Assembly: GCF_000719135.1 (NCBI RefSeq)
Contig: NZ_JOEK01000001.1
Location: forward strand, 816,244 to 880,243
Reading direction: 5' to 3'
DNA length: 64,000 nucleotides
From: Streptomyces avicenniae
GTDB lineage: Bacteria; Actinomycetota; Actinomycetes; Streptomycetales; Streptomycetaceae
A program made the position numbers and the translations under genes. This document shows, in pieces, positions 27,519 through 36,196 of this stretch. Below the pieces are notes generated by a model. The model saw only the letters and a program-made list of their open reading frames with translations, ran no database searches and was not told the DNA's origin. Position 1 is the stretch's first letter; the number at the start of each line of letters is the position of its first letter.

Positions 27519-30488
27519 GTGTTGACGATGCAAGGTGCCCTGCTGGCGCTGAACGACTACTGGACGCGCCAGGGCTGTCTGATCGTGCAGCCGATGAACA
27601 CCGAAGTGGGCGCCGGCACGCTCAACCCCGCGACGTTCCTCCGCGTCCAGGGCCCCGAGCCGTGGCGGGTCGCGTACACCGAGCCCAGCGTCCGCCCGGA
27701 CGACTCGCGCTACGGCAAGAACCCCAACCGGCTCCAGACGCACACCCAGTACCAGGTCATCCTCAAGCCCGAGCCGGGCGACGCGCAGCAGCTCTTCCTC
27801 GGCAGCCTGCGGGCGCTGGGCATCGACGTGGCCGCGCACGACGTCCGCTTCGTGGAGGACAACTGGGCCTCGCCCGCGCTCGGCGCCTGGGGGCTCGGCT
27901 GGGAGGTCTGGCTCGACGGCTTGGAGATCACCCAGTTCACGTACTTCCAGCAGTCGGGCGGCATCACGCTCGACCCGGTCTCGGTCGAGATCACGTACGG
28001 CATGGAGCGCATCCTCATGGCGCTCCAGGGCGTCGGCCACTTCAAGGACCTGGCCTACGCCCCCGGGATCACGTACGGCGAGGCGTTCGGCCAGGCCGAG
28101 TACGAGATGAGCCGCTACTACCTCGACGACGCCGACCTGGACACGCAGCGCGCGCTCTTCGACAGCTACGCGGCGGAGGCGGCGCGCCTGATCGAGGCGG
28201 AGCTGCCCGTACCGGCGTACTCGTACGTCCTCAAGTGCTCGCACACCTTCAACGTGCTGGACGCCCGGGGCGCGATCTCCACGACGGAGCGCGCGCGTTC
28301 GTTCGCCCGGATGCGGAGGCTGGCGCACCAGGTCGCCGAGCTGTGGGGCGCCCGCCGTGCGGAGCTCGACCACCCGCTCGGCCGGGTCACGCCCGGCGCC
28401 GCGCCGACCGTCCAGGCGGCCGTGCCGCCCGCCGGTCCGGCGGACCTGGTGTTCGAGATCGGCGTCGAGGAGATGCCGCCCGCCGAGGTCACGCGGACGC
28501 GGGAGGCCGTGGAGCGGGCCCTGACCGAGCGGCTGTCCGCCGCGCGCCTCGGGCACGGGGCGATCCGGGTCGTGGCGTCGCCGCGCCGGGTGGTCGCGAC
28601 CGTCGAGGCGGTCGCCCCGTACGAGGAGGACGCGGAGCGGACGGCGCGCGGTCCGCGCGTGTCGGCCGCGTTCGTGGACGGCGTGCCGACGAAGGCCGCG
28701 GAGGGCTTCGCGCGCGGGCAGGGCGTCGAGGTGGCGGAGCTGGGGCGCGTGACCTTCGGGGAGCACGAGCACGTGGCCGTGACCCAGGTCGTGAAGGGGC
28801 GCCCGGCGACCGAGGTGCTGGCGGAGATCCTGCCCGAGGTCGTCACCGGGCTGCGCGCCGACAAGAACATGCGCTGGAACGCCCCCGGGCTGGCCTTCAC
28901 GCGGCCGATCCGCTGGCTGCTCGCGCTGCTGGGCGACGCGGTGGTGCCGTTCGCCGTCTCGACGCTGGCCGCCGGGCGCGTCACGCAGGTGCACCGTGAC
29001 GCGGCCGAGCCGGAGGTCGAGGTGGCGTCGGCGACGGGCTACCTGGACCTGCTGGAGCGCCACGGCGTCCTCGCCGACGCCGACCGGCGCCGTGAGCTGG
29101 TCGTCTCGGGCGCGCGGCGGCTGGCCGCCGAGGCCGGAGGCACCGTGGACACCGACCTGCACGCCGGGCTCGTGGACGAGATCACGAACCTGGTCGAGCA
29201 GCCCACGCCGCTGCTCGGCCGCTTCGACGAGCGCTACCTGGACCTGCCGGCCGACGTCCTCGTCACGGTGATGCGCAAGCACCAGCGGTACCTGCCGGTG
29301 GTGGACGAGACGGGCGCGCTGCTGCCGTACTTCGTCGCGGTGGCCAACGGCTCCTGCGACCACGACGTCGTCCGCGCGGGCAACGAGGCGGTGCTGCGGG
29401 CGCGTTACGAGGACGCGGCGTTCTTCTGGCACGCCGACCTGGAGACCGACCTCGCCGCGATGCGGGACAAGCTGGGCCTGTTGACGTTCGAGGAGCGCCT
29501 CGGCTCGATGGGGGGCCGGGCGCGCCGGATCGCGGCGATCGCCGGGCGGCTGGCCGACGCGATCGGCCTGGCCGGTGACGAGCGGCTCACGCTGGACCGC
29601 GCCGCCGGGCTGGTCAAGTTCGACCTCGGCTCGCAGATGGTCACCGAACTGTCCAGCCTGGCCGGTGTCATGGCCAGGGAGTACGCGGTGCGGGCGGGGG
29701 AGGGGGCCGAGGTCGCGCAGGCGATCTTCGAGACGGAGCTGCCCCGTTCGGCGGGCGACGCCCTGCCCGCCGGGCTGCCCGGCGCGCTGCTGGCGCTGGC
29801 CGACCGGTTCGACCTGCTGGCCGGGCTGTTCGCCATCGGGTCCGAACCGACCGGCAGCTCGGACCCGTTCGGCCTGCGCCGCTCGGCGCTCGGGCTCGTG
29901 AACATCCTGCGGGACCAGCCGCGTACGTCCGCCCTGACGGTCCGGGCCGGACTGGAGATCGCGGCGGTCGAGCAGGAGGTGGCGGTCGAGGAGAAGGCGC
30001 TCGACGCGGCGTACCGGTTCGTCGTCCGCCGCTTCGAGCAGCAGCAGTTGGAGGCGGGCCGTCCGGTGGCGGACGTGCGTGCCGTGCTGCCGCTGGCGGA
30101 CGCCCCGCCGCTGGCCGAGCGGACGTTGGCGGAGCTGGGTGAGCTGGCCGGTGACGAGGACTTCGCGGCGCTGCTGGCGGCCGTGCAGCGTGTGCGCCGC
30201 ATCGTGCCCGAGGGGGTCGCGCCCGGTTACGACGCGGGTCTGTTCGGCGAGTCGGCCGAGCACGACCTGAGCGCGGCCCTGGTCAAGGCGCGGGAACTGC
30301 TGCGCGGGGACGTCACGTTGCACCACTTCCTGGCCGCGACCCGTGAACTGGTGGGCGCGGTCAACCGGTTCTTCGACGACGTCCTCGTGATGGCGGACGA
30401 CCCGGCCGTCAGGGCGAACCGCCTGGGGCTCCTCGCCTCCGTGCACGGCCTGGCGGACGGCGTCCTGGCCTGGGAGGCGCTGGACTGA
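27519..30488 (+). CDS. glyS: Glycyl-tRNA synthetase, fused alpha and beta subunits
   Basis: This 989-residue protein joins a GlyQ-like catalytic alpha part to a GlyS-like beta part in one chain. The alpha part (residues 1 to about 290) has LALNDYWTRQGCLIVQPM, QYQVILKP, EITYGMERI and KCSHTFNVLDARGAIS. The beta part starts at about 310 with LVFEIGVEEMPPAEV and includes MRKHQRYLP, LPRSAGDALP and FFDDVLVM. Streptomyces normally has the unrelated single-chain GlyRS, so this may be a second copy. The GTG at 27519 follows GGAGG by ten bases. No T-box motif is visible upstream. Confidence 0.9.
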   Translation: MLTMQGALLALNDYWTRQGCLIVQPMNTEVGAGTLNPATFLRVQGPEPWRVAYTEPSVRPDDSRYGKNPNRLQTHTQYQVILKPEPGDAQQLFLGSLRALGIDVAAHDVRFVEDNWASPALGAWGLGWEVWLDGLEITQFTYFQQSGGITLDPVSVEITYGMERILMALQGVGHFKDLAYAPGITYGEAFGQAEYEMSRYYLDDADLDTQRALFDSYAAEAARLIEAELPVPAYSYVLKCSHTFNVLDARGAISTTERARSFARMRRLAHQVAELWGARRAELDHPLGRVTPGAAPTVQAAVPPAGPADLVFEIGVEEMPPAEVTRTREAVERALTERLSAARLGHGAIRVVASPRRVVATVEAVAPYEEDAERTARGPRVSAAFVDGVPTKAAEGFARGQGVEVAELGRVTFGEHEHVAVTQVVKGRPATEVLAEILPEVVTGLRADKNMRWNAPGLAFTRPIRWLLALLGDAVVPFAVSTLAAGRVTQVHRDAAEPEVEVASATGYLDLLERHGVLADADRRRELVVSGARRLAAEAGGTVDTDLHAGLVDEITNLVEQPTPLLGRFDERYLDLPADVLVTVMRKHQRYLPVVDETGALLPYFVAVANGSCDHDVVRAGNEAVLRARYEDAAFFWHADLETDLAAMRDKLGLLTFEERLGSMGGRARRIAAIAGRLADAIGLAGDERLTLDRAAGLVKFDLGSQMVTELSSLAGVMAREYAVRAGEGAEVAQAIFETELPRSAGDALPAGLPGALLALADRFDLLAGLFAIGSEPTGSSDPFGLRRSALGLVNILRDQPRTSALTVRAGLEIAAVEQEVAVEEKALDAAYRFVVRRFEQQQLEAGRPVADVRAVLPLADAPPLAERTLAELGELAGDEDFAALLAAVQRVRRIVPEGVAPGYDAGLFGESAEHDLSAALVKARELLRGDVTLHHFLAATRELVGAVNRFFDDVLVMADDPAVRANRLGLLASVHGLADGVLAWEALD

Positions 30489-30494
30489 GGGGGA

Positions 30495-30523
30495 AGGCCG
30501 GGCCGGTACCACCGGCCCGGCCT
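30495..30523. terminator. Bidirectional terminator between glyS and the toxin gene
   Basis: A perfect 13-bp stem (30495-30507 with 30511-30523) has a three-base loop six bases after the glyS stop. It overlaps the stop of the convergent minus-strand gene. Confidence 0.75.
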
Positions 30524-30962
30524 AGCGGGGCCAGTAGTTCGGGGGCGACCGGGTCGGATCGACCAGCTCGAAGCGGTGCCTGTCCACGGGATTCAGGCCC
30601 TTGATGTGCACGAGCTGCTGCGTGTCCGTCCCCTCCAGCGCGCGGACGACCAGCGGCATCGCGGCGATCACCGCACCCATGGCCAGGCCCAGTCCCGCCA
30701 TGCCCTTGTGGCCGTGGCTGAACCGTATGTGGTGCATCCCCGACTTCTTGATCGCGGCGGTCTCCGAGGGGACCTCCAACTGGCGGTCGTCCTTGGTCAG
30801 GAAGGCGTGGAAGCCCTTGCGCGCGGCGTCGGGCAGCAGGGCCAGGTCCTTCTTACCGGCCCACTTCAGGCCGCTGACGTGGCACACCTCGTGCCCGGGC
30901 AGCAGCCGCCCGAGGATCTCCACCATCTGCACGGGGACGTTCTCGTCGATGAGGAGGCGCAT
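30522..30962 (-). CDS. PIN-like toxin of the VapC45/DUF5615 type
   Basis: This 146-residue protein begins MRLLIDENVPV, the acidic signature of DUF5615/Mut7-C-like PIN nucleases, with a later FLTKDDRQLE. It resembles the toxin partner of DUF433 antitoxins, such as M. tuberculosis VapC45 (Rv2019). Its start overlaps the stop of the antitoxin gene by one base (TGATG), the normal antitoxin-first order. The target RNA is unknown. Confidence 0.75.
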   Translation of the reverse strand: MRLLIDENVPVQMVEILGRLLPGHEVCHVSGLKWAGKKDLALLPDAARKGFHAFLTKDDRQLEVPSETAAIKKSGMHHIRFSHGHKGMAGLGLAMGAVIAAMPLVVRALEGTDTQQLVHIKGLNPVDRHRFELVDPTRSPPNYWPR

Positions 30963-31594
30963 CAGGCGGCGCGTGTCACCGGGGTGTAGCTGTTGACGTA
31001 GCGGGCGAACGACAGTGCGTCGCGCGCCGCTTCCGCGGTCACGCCCGGGAAGTAGTCGCCGATCCGCTCGGGCGGGACGCCGTCCCCGACGAGGTCGGCC
31101 ACGGCGTCGAAGGGCACCCGGGTCCCGGCGATGACCGGCTGCCCGCCCTGGGTCTCCGGATCGACGCTGACATGTGGCTTGGGGTGCAGCAGGCGCGGCA
31201 CCACCACGCCGGGCCGGGGCGTGAACTCCTCAAGGATGTCGGCCATCGTGGCGATGACGCGCTGGCCGGGACGCGTCACGAGGTCCGTCGCGTGGTCGTC
31301 GCCGACGAGCACGACCGAACTGCCGTCGGCCACCAGCGAGTAGTTCGACAGGTGGGCGATCTCGCCGAAGCTCTTGAGGGTCGCCAGGGCCTTGCGGATC
31401 TTCTGGAGCGACACGTCCTGGCGCAGCTGCGCGAACGCGCGGAGCGCCAGGACGTCGCGGAACGAGTAGAGCGCGGGCCTGGCTGCCAGCTCCGGGCGGA
31501 GGATCGGCCCGTTCCCCCGGTCGTGGCGCCAGGACCTGAGCTGGCCCACGGTCGCGCCGGAGAGGGCGGCGGCCATGCGCGTCGAGTAGGCCAC
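30962..31594 (-). CDS. DUF433 antitoxin with MerR-like N-terminus (VapB45-like)
   Basis: This 210-residue protein has an N-terminal MerR-like DNA-binding region (STRMAAALSGATVGQLRSWR through YSFRDVLALRAFAQLRQDVSLQKIRKAL). Its C-terminus is DUF433: QGGQPVIAGTRVPFDAVADLVGDGVPPERIGDYFPGVTAEAARDALSFARY. This matches the antitoxin of VapBC45-type pairs (Rv2018). It should neutralise the downstream nuclease and repress the operon. The GTG at 31594 is used; the ribosome site is weak. Confidence 0.78.
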   Translation of the reverse strand: MAYSTRMAAALSGATVGQLRSWRHDRGNGPILRPELAARPALYSFRDVLALRAFAQLRQDVSLQKIRKALATLKSFGEIAHLSNYSLVADGSSVVLVGDDHATDLVTRPGQRVIATMADILEEFTPRPGVVVPRLLHPKPHVSVDPETQGGQPVIAGTRVPFDAVADLVGDGVPPERIGDYFPGVTAEAARDALSFARYVNSYTPVTRAA

Positions 31595-31739
31595 GGAGCG
31601 GCACCGCCTTCCGGGTCGTTCCTGCTGCGTCCTTCGTACGGCTCAGCATTCCAGCTCCGGGTCCGGTGGCGCCAGCCGGACGTCAGGAGGGGAAGTCGCT
31701 ACGCCCGGACGGGTGACCTGGGCCCCCGGCGCGCCCAGC

Positions 31740-33401
31740 CTAGGTGGGGTGTCCGCCGACCGCTGCGCGGGCTCGGAGTGTTGTCCAGTGCAGGAGGGCT
31801 GCGGCGAGGGGCCAGCAGAGCAGCAGGGCGACGATCGGTGTGGGGGAGTCGCCGGTCAGGGCGGGGGCCGCCGCGAGGGCGACGCCGAGCACGGCGAGGG
31901 CCTGCCCGGCGCTCTGCCACAGCACGATCAGCACCGCCCCTGACGGGCTGGCCAGGGCGCGGTACAGCAGCCATGCGGGGGGCGGCGGGCGGTGGGCGGC
32001 GAGCAGTCGGCCAGCCACCAGCGGCGGCACGGCGGCAGCCACCAGGGTCACGGCCGGTGCGTCCGTGAGCACGTGGAGGGGGACGGCGACGGCCAGCCCG
32101 GTGAGCAGCAGCGCCAGGGTGGGGATCACGGCGTGTGCGAGGGCCAGGGAGGGCGTGGAGTGTGGCCACCACAGCAGGCTGCGGCGTGGGTCGTCGGCGT
32201 CCAGCCGGGCGGGTTCCAGCAGCGCGCCCGCCGCCGCGTCGCCGAGGGCGGCGGTGAGGACGAGGAGGAGGAGCGGGGTGACGCCCGTCGTGCCCGTGAC
32301 GGTGGCCGCGGTCAGGAAGGCGCCGCACAGCAGCAGGAGCGCGGTCGCCGCCTGGCGGGGACGGCTCGCGAGGCCGAGCGCGTCGCGCCACAGCAGGGCG
32401 GTGAACGGGCGGCGGGGAACGCGCAGTCCGCGCCAGGCGCGGGGCGGGCGTCCGCCGGACGCGTCGCCCATGGCCTGACGCGCTGCGCGCAGATCGAAGG
32501 ACGCCAGCCCTGCCACGGCACGGCCGGCCGCGTGGGAGTGCGTGCGCAGTACCGCGGCCGGGAGGGAGCTGACCATACGGCGCACGGGCAGCAGCGCGGC
32601 CACAGTGCAGCAGACCAGCAGCGCGGTCGCCACCTGCCAGCCGGGGGCGGGCAGTCCTGCGGCGGCCTGGAGCGGCTGGGCGGCCCAGCCCCAGGGACCC
32701 GACCACAGCACGGCCGTGCGTAGCGGCGCGGCAGGGGATTCGCCGCGCAGTGTGAGCGTCATCAGCAGGAGTACGGCCAGCAGTGCGGGGCCCGTGCACA
32801 GCCGCACGATGCGGGCGGCGGACGTGTGGCGTTCCACCGCCACCGCAGCCGCGGCCGTCAGCAGGGCGAGGCATACGGCGGCCGGTATGCAGGCGAGCAG
32901 CAGCGTGCCGAGCCCCGCGAGCCGGGCGGCGGCCACGACCAGGGCGGTGGCGAGGCCCGCGAGCAGGCCGCCGAGGGACAGCAGCCCGGTGGACAGCAGC
33001 AACCACGGGCGCAGCAGCGGCCAGCGGGGCAGGGGCATGGGGAGGAGCCAGTCGGCGTCGGCCCGCGGCAGGGTGACGGGCCCGCGCCACAGCGCGTCGG
33101 CCAGGACGAGGGAGACGGCGGCGAGCGCGAGGGCGGGCACGGCGAGCGGGAGGGCGTCGCGGATCTGGTCGGCGTGGTCGGCGAACGGGCCGCCCCTGTC
33201 GATCTGCGCGACCAGTCCCGCGCCGTAGAGGCCGAACCAGCTGCCGAGCAGGATCGTCGTGACGTAGGCGCCGTAGCCGAAGCGGCGTCGGCGCGCGGAG
33301 CCTCGGCGGGCGCGCAGCCAGGTCAGTGCCTCGGTGCCGTCGGTGCCGTCGGTGCCGTCGGTGCCGTCGGTGTCCTCGGTGGTCGGGTGCCGGGTCGTCA
33401 T
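31740..33401 (-). CDS. ABC transporter membrane subunit, exporter-like (DUF6297-type)
   Basis: This 553-residue protein has an N-terminal tail with four Thr-Asp-Gly repeats and then about 12 hydrophobic helices in two halves (roughly 45-245 and 330-545). It has no ATPase motif. It overlaps the stop of the ATPase gene by four bases (ATGA), so the two form one transporter. The family resembles large actinobacterial permeases annotated DUF6297. The substrate is unknown; export of a lipid or peptide is possible. Confidence 0.75.
   Translation of the reverse strand: MTTRHPTTEDTDGTDGTDGTDGTEALTWLRARRGSARRRRFGYGAYVTTILLGSWFGLYGAGLVAQIDRGGPFADHADQIRDALPLAVPALALAAVSLVLADALWRGPVTLPRADADWLLPMPLPRWPLLRPWLLLSTGLLSLGGLLAGLATALVVAAARLAGLGTLLLACIPAAVCLALLTAAAAVAVERHTSAARIVRLCTGPALLAVLLLMTLTLRGESPAAPLRTAVLWSGPWGWAAQPLQAAAGLPAPGWQVATALLVCCTVAALLPVRRMVSSLPAAVLRTHSHAAGRAVAGLASFDLRAARQAMGDASGGRPPRAWRGLRVPRRPFTALLWRDALGLASRPRQAATALLLLCGAFLTAATVTGTTGVTPLLLLVLTAALGDAAAGALLEPARLDADDPRRSLLWWPHSTPSLALAHAVIPTLALLLTGLAVAVPLHVLTDAPAVTLVAAAVPPLVAGRLLAAHRPPPPAWLLYRALASPSGAVLIVLWQSAGQALAVLGVALAAAPALTGDSPTPIVALLLCWPLAAALLHWTTLRARAAVGGHPT
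33333..33368. repeat. Nine-base tandem repeat inside the permease gene
   Basis: Four perfect copies of GGTGCCGTC are followed by a degenerate fifth. On the coding strand they encode repeated Asp-Gly-Thr near the permease N-terminus. Changes in copy number would keep the frame and alter tail length only. Confidence 0.85.
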
Positions 33402-34039
33402 GAGGCGGGCGTCAGGGTTCCGTCGGCCAGGAGGTACGTGCGGTCGGCGAGCGCGGCGGCCAGTTCGCGGTGGTGGGTGACGAGCAGCATCGCGGTGCCG
33501 GTGCGCCGGTGGTCGGCGAGGACGGTGGCGAGGCGCGCGCGGGCGTCGGGGTCGAGGCGTTGCTCGGGCTCGTCCAGGAGCAGCAGGTCGGTGGGGCGCA
33601 GGAGGGCCGCGGCGAGGAGGAGTTCCTGCGTCTGCCCCGAGGACAGTTCGGCGGGCAGGGCGTCGGCGCGGGCGGTGAGCCGGTGGGTGGCGAGGGCGGC
33701 GGTGATGCGCGCGTCGACGTCGGGGACGCGGTGTCCCGCGGCGACGAGTTCGAGGTGCTGGCGGACCGTGAGGTCGGGGTAGCAGGTGAGGCTGTCGCCG
33801 ACGAGGGCGACGCGGGCGCGCGTGCGGGGGTCGTCCTCGCTCAGGGGGCGTCCGTCGAACGTGACGCTGCCGGTGGTCGGCCGGTCGCGTCCGGCGGCCA
33901 GCCGCATCAGGGTGGACTTGCCCGCGCCGTTGTGGCCGAGCAGCGCGACGCACTCGCCCGCGTCCACGTCCAGGTCGAGCGGGGCGAGGATCCTCCGGTC
34001 TCCGTGCGTACGGCTCACGCCACGTAGCCGCAGGAGCAC
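33398..34039 (-). CDS. ABC transporter ATP-binding subunit
   Basis: This 213-residue ATPase has Walker A GHNGAGKST, a signature LSSGQ (LSGGQ in most relatives), Walker B LLLLDEPEQRLD and switch histidine LLVTHH. GTG at 34039 was chosen because GGGAGG lies six bases upstream; the frame continues further without a better start. It is translationally coupled to the permease. Confidence 0.88.
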   Translation of the reverse strand: MLLRLRGVSRTHGDRRILAPLDLDVDAGECVALLGHNGAGKSTLMRLAAGRDRPTTGSVTFDGRPLSEDDPRTRARVALVGDSLTCYPDLTVRQHLELVAAGHRVPDVDARITAALATHRLTARADALPAELSSGQTQELLLAAALLRPTDLLLLDEPEQRLDPDARARLATVLADHRRTGTAMLLVTHHRELAAALADRTYLLADGTLTPAS

Positions 34040-34153
34040 GCGCGCCACCTCCCAGGTCCGCGGGCCCGCGGGGTCGGGATGACCCCGCACCGTGCCCGTA
34101 CGACCATCATATGGACGCCTGATCGGCCCGGTTTGCCCCGTAGAATCGCCGGG

Positions 34154-34194
34154 CCGGTCGGTGGCCCCGCGTGCAGGGCGGGGCCACCGGCCGG
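34154..34194 (-). terminator. Terminator of the sugar ABC importer operon
   Basis: A 17-bp stem (34154-34170 with 34178-34194) has one G-U pair and a seven-base loop. It is nine bases beyond the last permease stop. Confidence 0.8.
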
Positions 34195-34202
34195 TGCGGC
34201 GC

Positions 34203-35120
34203 TCACTCCTTGACGGAGCCCGCGTTCGCGCCGCGCACGAACTGCCGCTGGAAGCAGAAGAACAGCACGGCCACCGGGATCGTGGAGAGCGCGGCGGCTG
34301 CCAGCTTCAGCGGATACTGCGAACCGCCGCCGAGCCCGCCCGCGACGAAGCGCGCCAGGCCGGTCGTCAGCGTCTCGTACTGCCCGGACTGCGTGGACAC
34401 CAGGAAGTGCGTGAACTCGTTCCACGACCCCTGGAACGACAGGATCGTCAGCGTGATCAACGCCGGGCGCGCCATGGGCAGGACGACCGACCAGTACGTG
34501 CGGAACACCCCGGCGCCGTCGATCCGCGCCGCCTCCTCCACCTCGCGCGGCACCGAGTCGAAGAACTGCTTCATGATGAAGATGCCCGCCGCGTCCACCA
34601 CCAGCGGGATGATCATCCCGGCGTAGGTGTCGAACATCCCGAACGAGTTGAGCACCAGGAAACGCGGGATCAGCAGCACGACGTTCGGCACGGCCATGAC
34701 CGCGAGCAGCAGGACGAACAGGACGCGACGGCCCCAGAAGTCCAGCCGCGCCAGCGCGTACCCGGCCATGGAGTCGAACAGCACGCGGCCGACCGTCACC
34801 ACGACCGTGACCAGCGCCGAGTTCCCCAGCCACCGCAGGAACGGCACGCTCGTGCCGTGGTCGCCCACGCCGAACAGCCGCTCGTACGCGGCCGTCGTCG
34901 GCGTCGTCGGCCACAGCGCCAGGGGGTTCGCGGCGGCGTCGGGCTCCGTCTTGAAGCTGGTGACCACCTGGAGCACGAACGGCGCCAGGTACAGCAGCGC
35001 CATCCCCACGACCACGGTGTAGCCGACGACGCGCCACGGAGCGGGCACCCGCCCCAGGGCGGGCGGCGTACGGGAGGCGCCCGTACGGGAGGCGCGCGTG
35101 CGGACAGGGTGCGTGCTCAT
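34203..35120 (-). CDS. Carbohydrate ABC transporter permease (MalG/CUT1 type)
   Basis: This 305-residue protein has six membrane segments and the cytoplasmic EAA loop EVEEAARIDGAGVFRTYWSVVLPM that docks the shared ATPase. It is the second permease of a CUT1 sugar importer. The start overlaps the upstream permease stop by four bases. No ATPase gene is present; in Streptomyces CUT1 importers the shared MsiK ATPase, encoded elsewhere, normally serves. Confidence 0.92.
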   Translation of the reverse strand: MSTHPVRTRASRTGASRTPPALGRVPAPWRVVGYTVVVGMALLYLAPFVLQVVTSFKTEPDAAANPLALWPTTPTTAAYERLFGVGDHGTSVPFLRWLGNSALVTVVVTVGRVLFDSMAGYALARLDFWGRRVLFVLLLAVMAVPNVVLLIPRFLVLNSFGMFDTYAGMIIPLVVDAAGIFIMKQFFDSVPREVEEAARIDGAGVFRTYWSVVLPMARPALITLTILSFQGSWNEFTHFLVSTQSGQYETLTTGLARFVAGGLGGGSQYPLKLAAAALSTIPVAVLFFCFQRQFVRGANAGSVKE

Positions 35121-36196
35121 CGGACGGCCTTCCTGGACGTGCGGGCGGTGCGCTCCCGCAGCAGCAGGCGCTGGGCGCCCGTGCACAGCAGGATGATCGC
35201 GAAGAGGATGAACGCGATCGCCGCGCCCTGCCCGTAGTCCGCCTCGCCGAAGCCCGACTGGTAGGACAGGAACGCCGGGGTGAGCGTCGTGTTGCCCGGC
35301 GCGCCCTGGCCCATGACGTACACCATGTCGAACACCTGCCAGCTGCCGATCAGCGCGAGCGTCAGCACCAGGAACAGCACCGGACGCAGCGCGGGCAGCG
35401 TGACGTGCCACAGCATCTGCCGCCGCGTGACGCCGTCGAGCGCGGCGGCCTCCTCCAGCTCGCGCGGCACGTCCTGGAGCGCGGCCAGGAAGATCAGCAT
35501 GAACGTGCCCGAGCTGGTCCATATGGCGAGGAACAGCAGCGTGCACATCGCCACCGACGGGCCCGACAGCCACTCGAACCAGGACAGCCCGAGGAAGTCG
35601 TGCTCGGCCAGCAGGCCCGACGGGTGGTCCGGGTCCACCAGACCCAGCCCGCCGAGCACGACCCACACCACGCCCCGCGCGTCGGCGAACCAGTTGGGCC
35701 CCTTCATCCCGAACCACGACAGCACGCCGTTCACGGCGCCGCTGCCCTGGAAGAGGAAGAGGAACACCGTCGAGACGGCGACCGTGCTCGTGACCGAGGG
35801 GAAGTAGAACGTGGTGCGCAGCGCGCCGCGCCCGCGCAGCAGCCGTTGGTTGACGACGAGCGCGAGCGTCAGCGCGAGGCCGGTCGCGAGGGGCACGAAG
35901 AACAGGACGTAGTACGCGTTGTTGCGCAGCGACGTCGCGAAGAGCGTGCGGTCCAGGCCGTCCCGCGTGAACAGTTCCCGGTAGTTGTCGAGCCCCACGA
36001 AATCGGTCTCGCCGCCGGTGAACGGGTCGGACTGCCCGTCCCAGTGCAGCAGGCTCACCCACAGCGCCATGAGGATCGGCAGCAGCAGGAACAGCCCGAG
36101 GACGAGCGTGGCGGGGCTGACGAACAGCCAGCCCCACACGCCCTGCCTGCCGGAGCGGCGGGACCGGCGGGGGCCGGTCTCGACGGCTCGGCTCAC
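35117..36196 (-). CDS. Carbohydrate ABC transporter permease (MalF/CUT1 type)
   Basis: This 359-residue protein has six membrane helices beginning at WGWLFVSPATLVLGLFLLLP. Its periplasmic-side loop is large (residues about 165-220), and its EAA loop is ELEEAAALDGVTRRQMLWHVTLP. It is coupled by four-base overlaps to both neighbours and forms the channel with the MalG-type subunit. Confidence 0.92.
   Translation of the reverse strand: MSRAVETGPRRSRRSGRQGVWGWLFVSPATLVLGLFLLLPILMALWVSLLHWDGQSDPFTGGETDFVGLDNYRELFTRDGLDRTLFATSLRNNAYYVLFFVPLATGLALTLALVVNQRLLRGRGALRTTFYFPSVTSTVAVSTVFLFLFQGSGAVNGVLSWFGMKGPNWFADARGVVWVVLGGLGLVDPDHPSGLLAEHDFLGLSWFEWLSGPSVAMCTLLFLAIWTSSGTFMLIFLAALQDVPRELEEAAALDGVTRRQMLWHVTLPALRPVLFLVLTLALIGSWQVFDMVYVMGQGAPGNTTLTPAFLSYQSGFGEADYGQGAAIAFILFAIILLCTGAQRLLLRERTARTSRKAVR

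Noticed and set aside
25314..31594. Integrative element inserted in tRNA-Lys
   Set aside because: No integrase, excisionase or second copy of the tRNA 3' end is visible inside the window.
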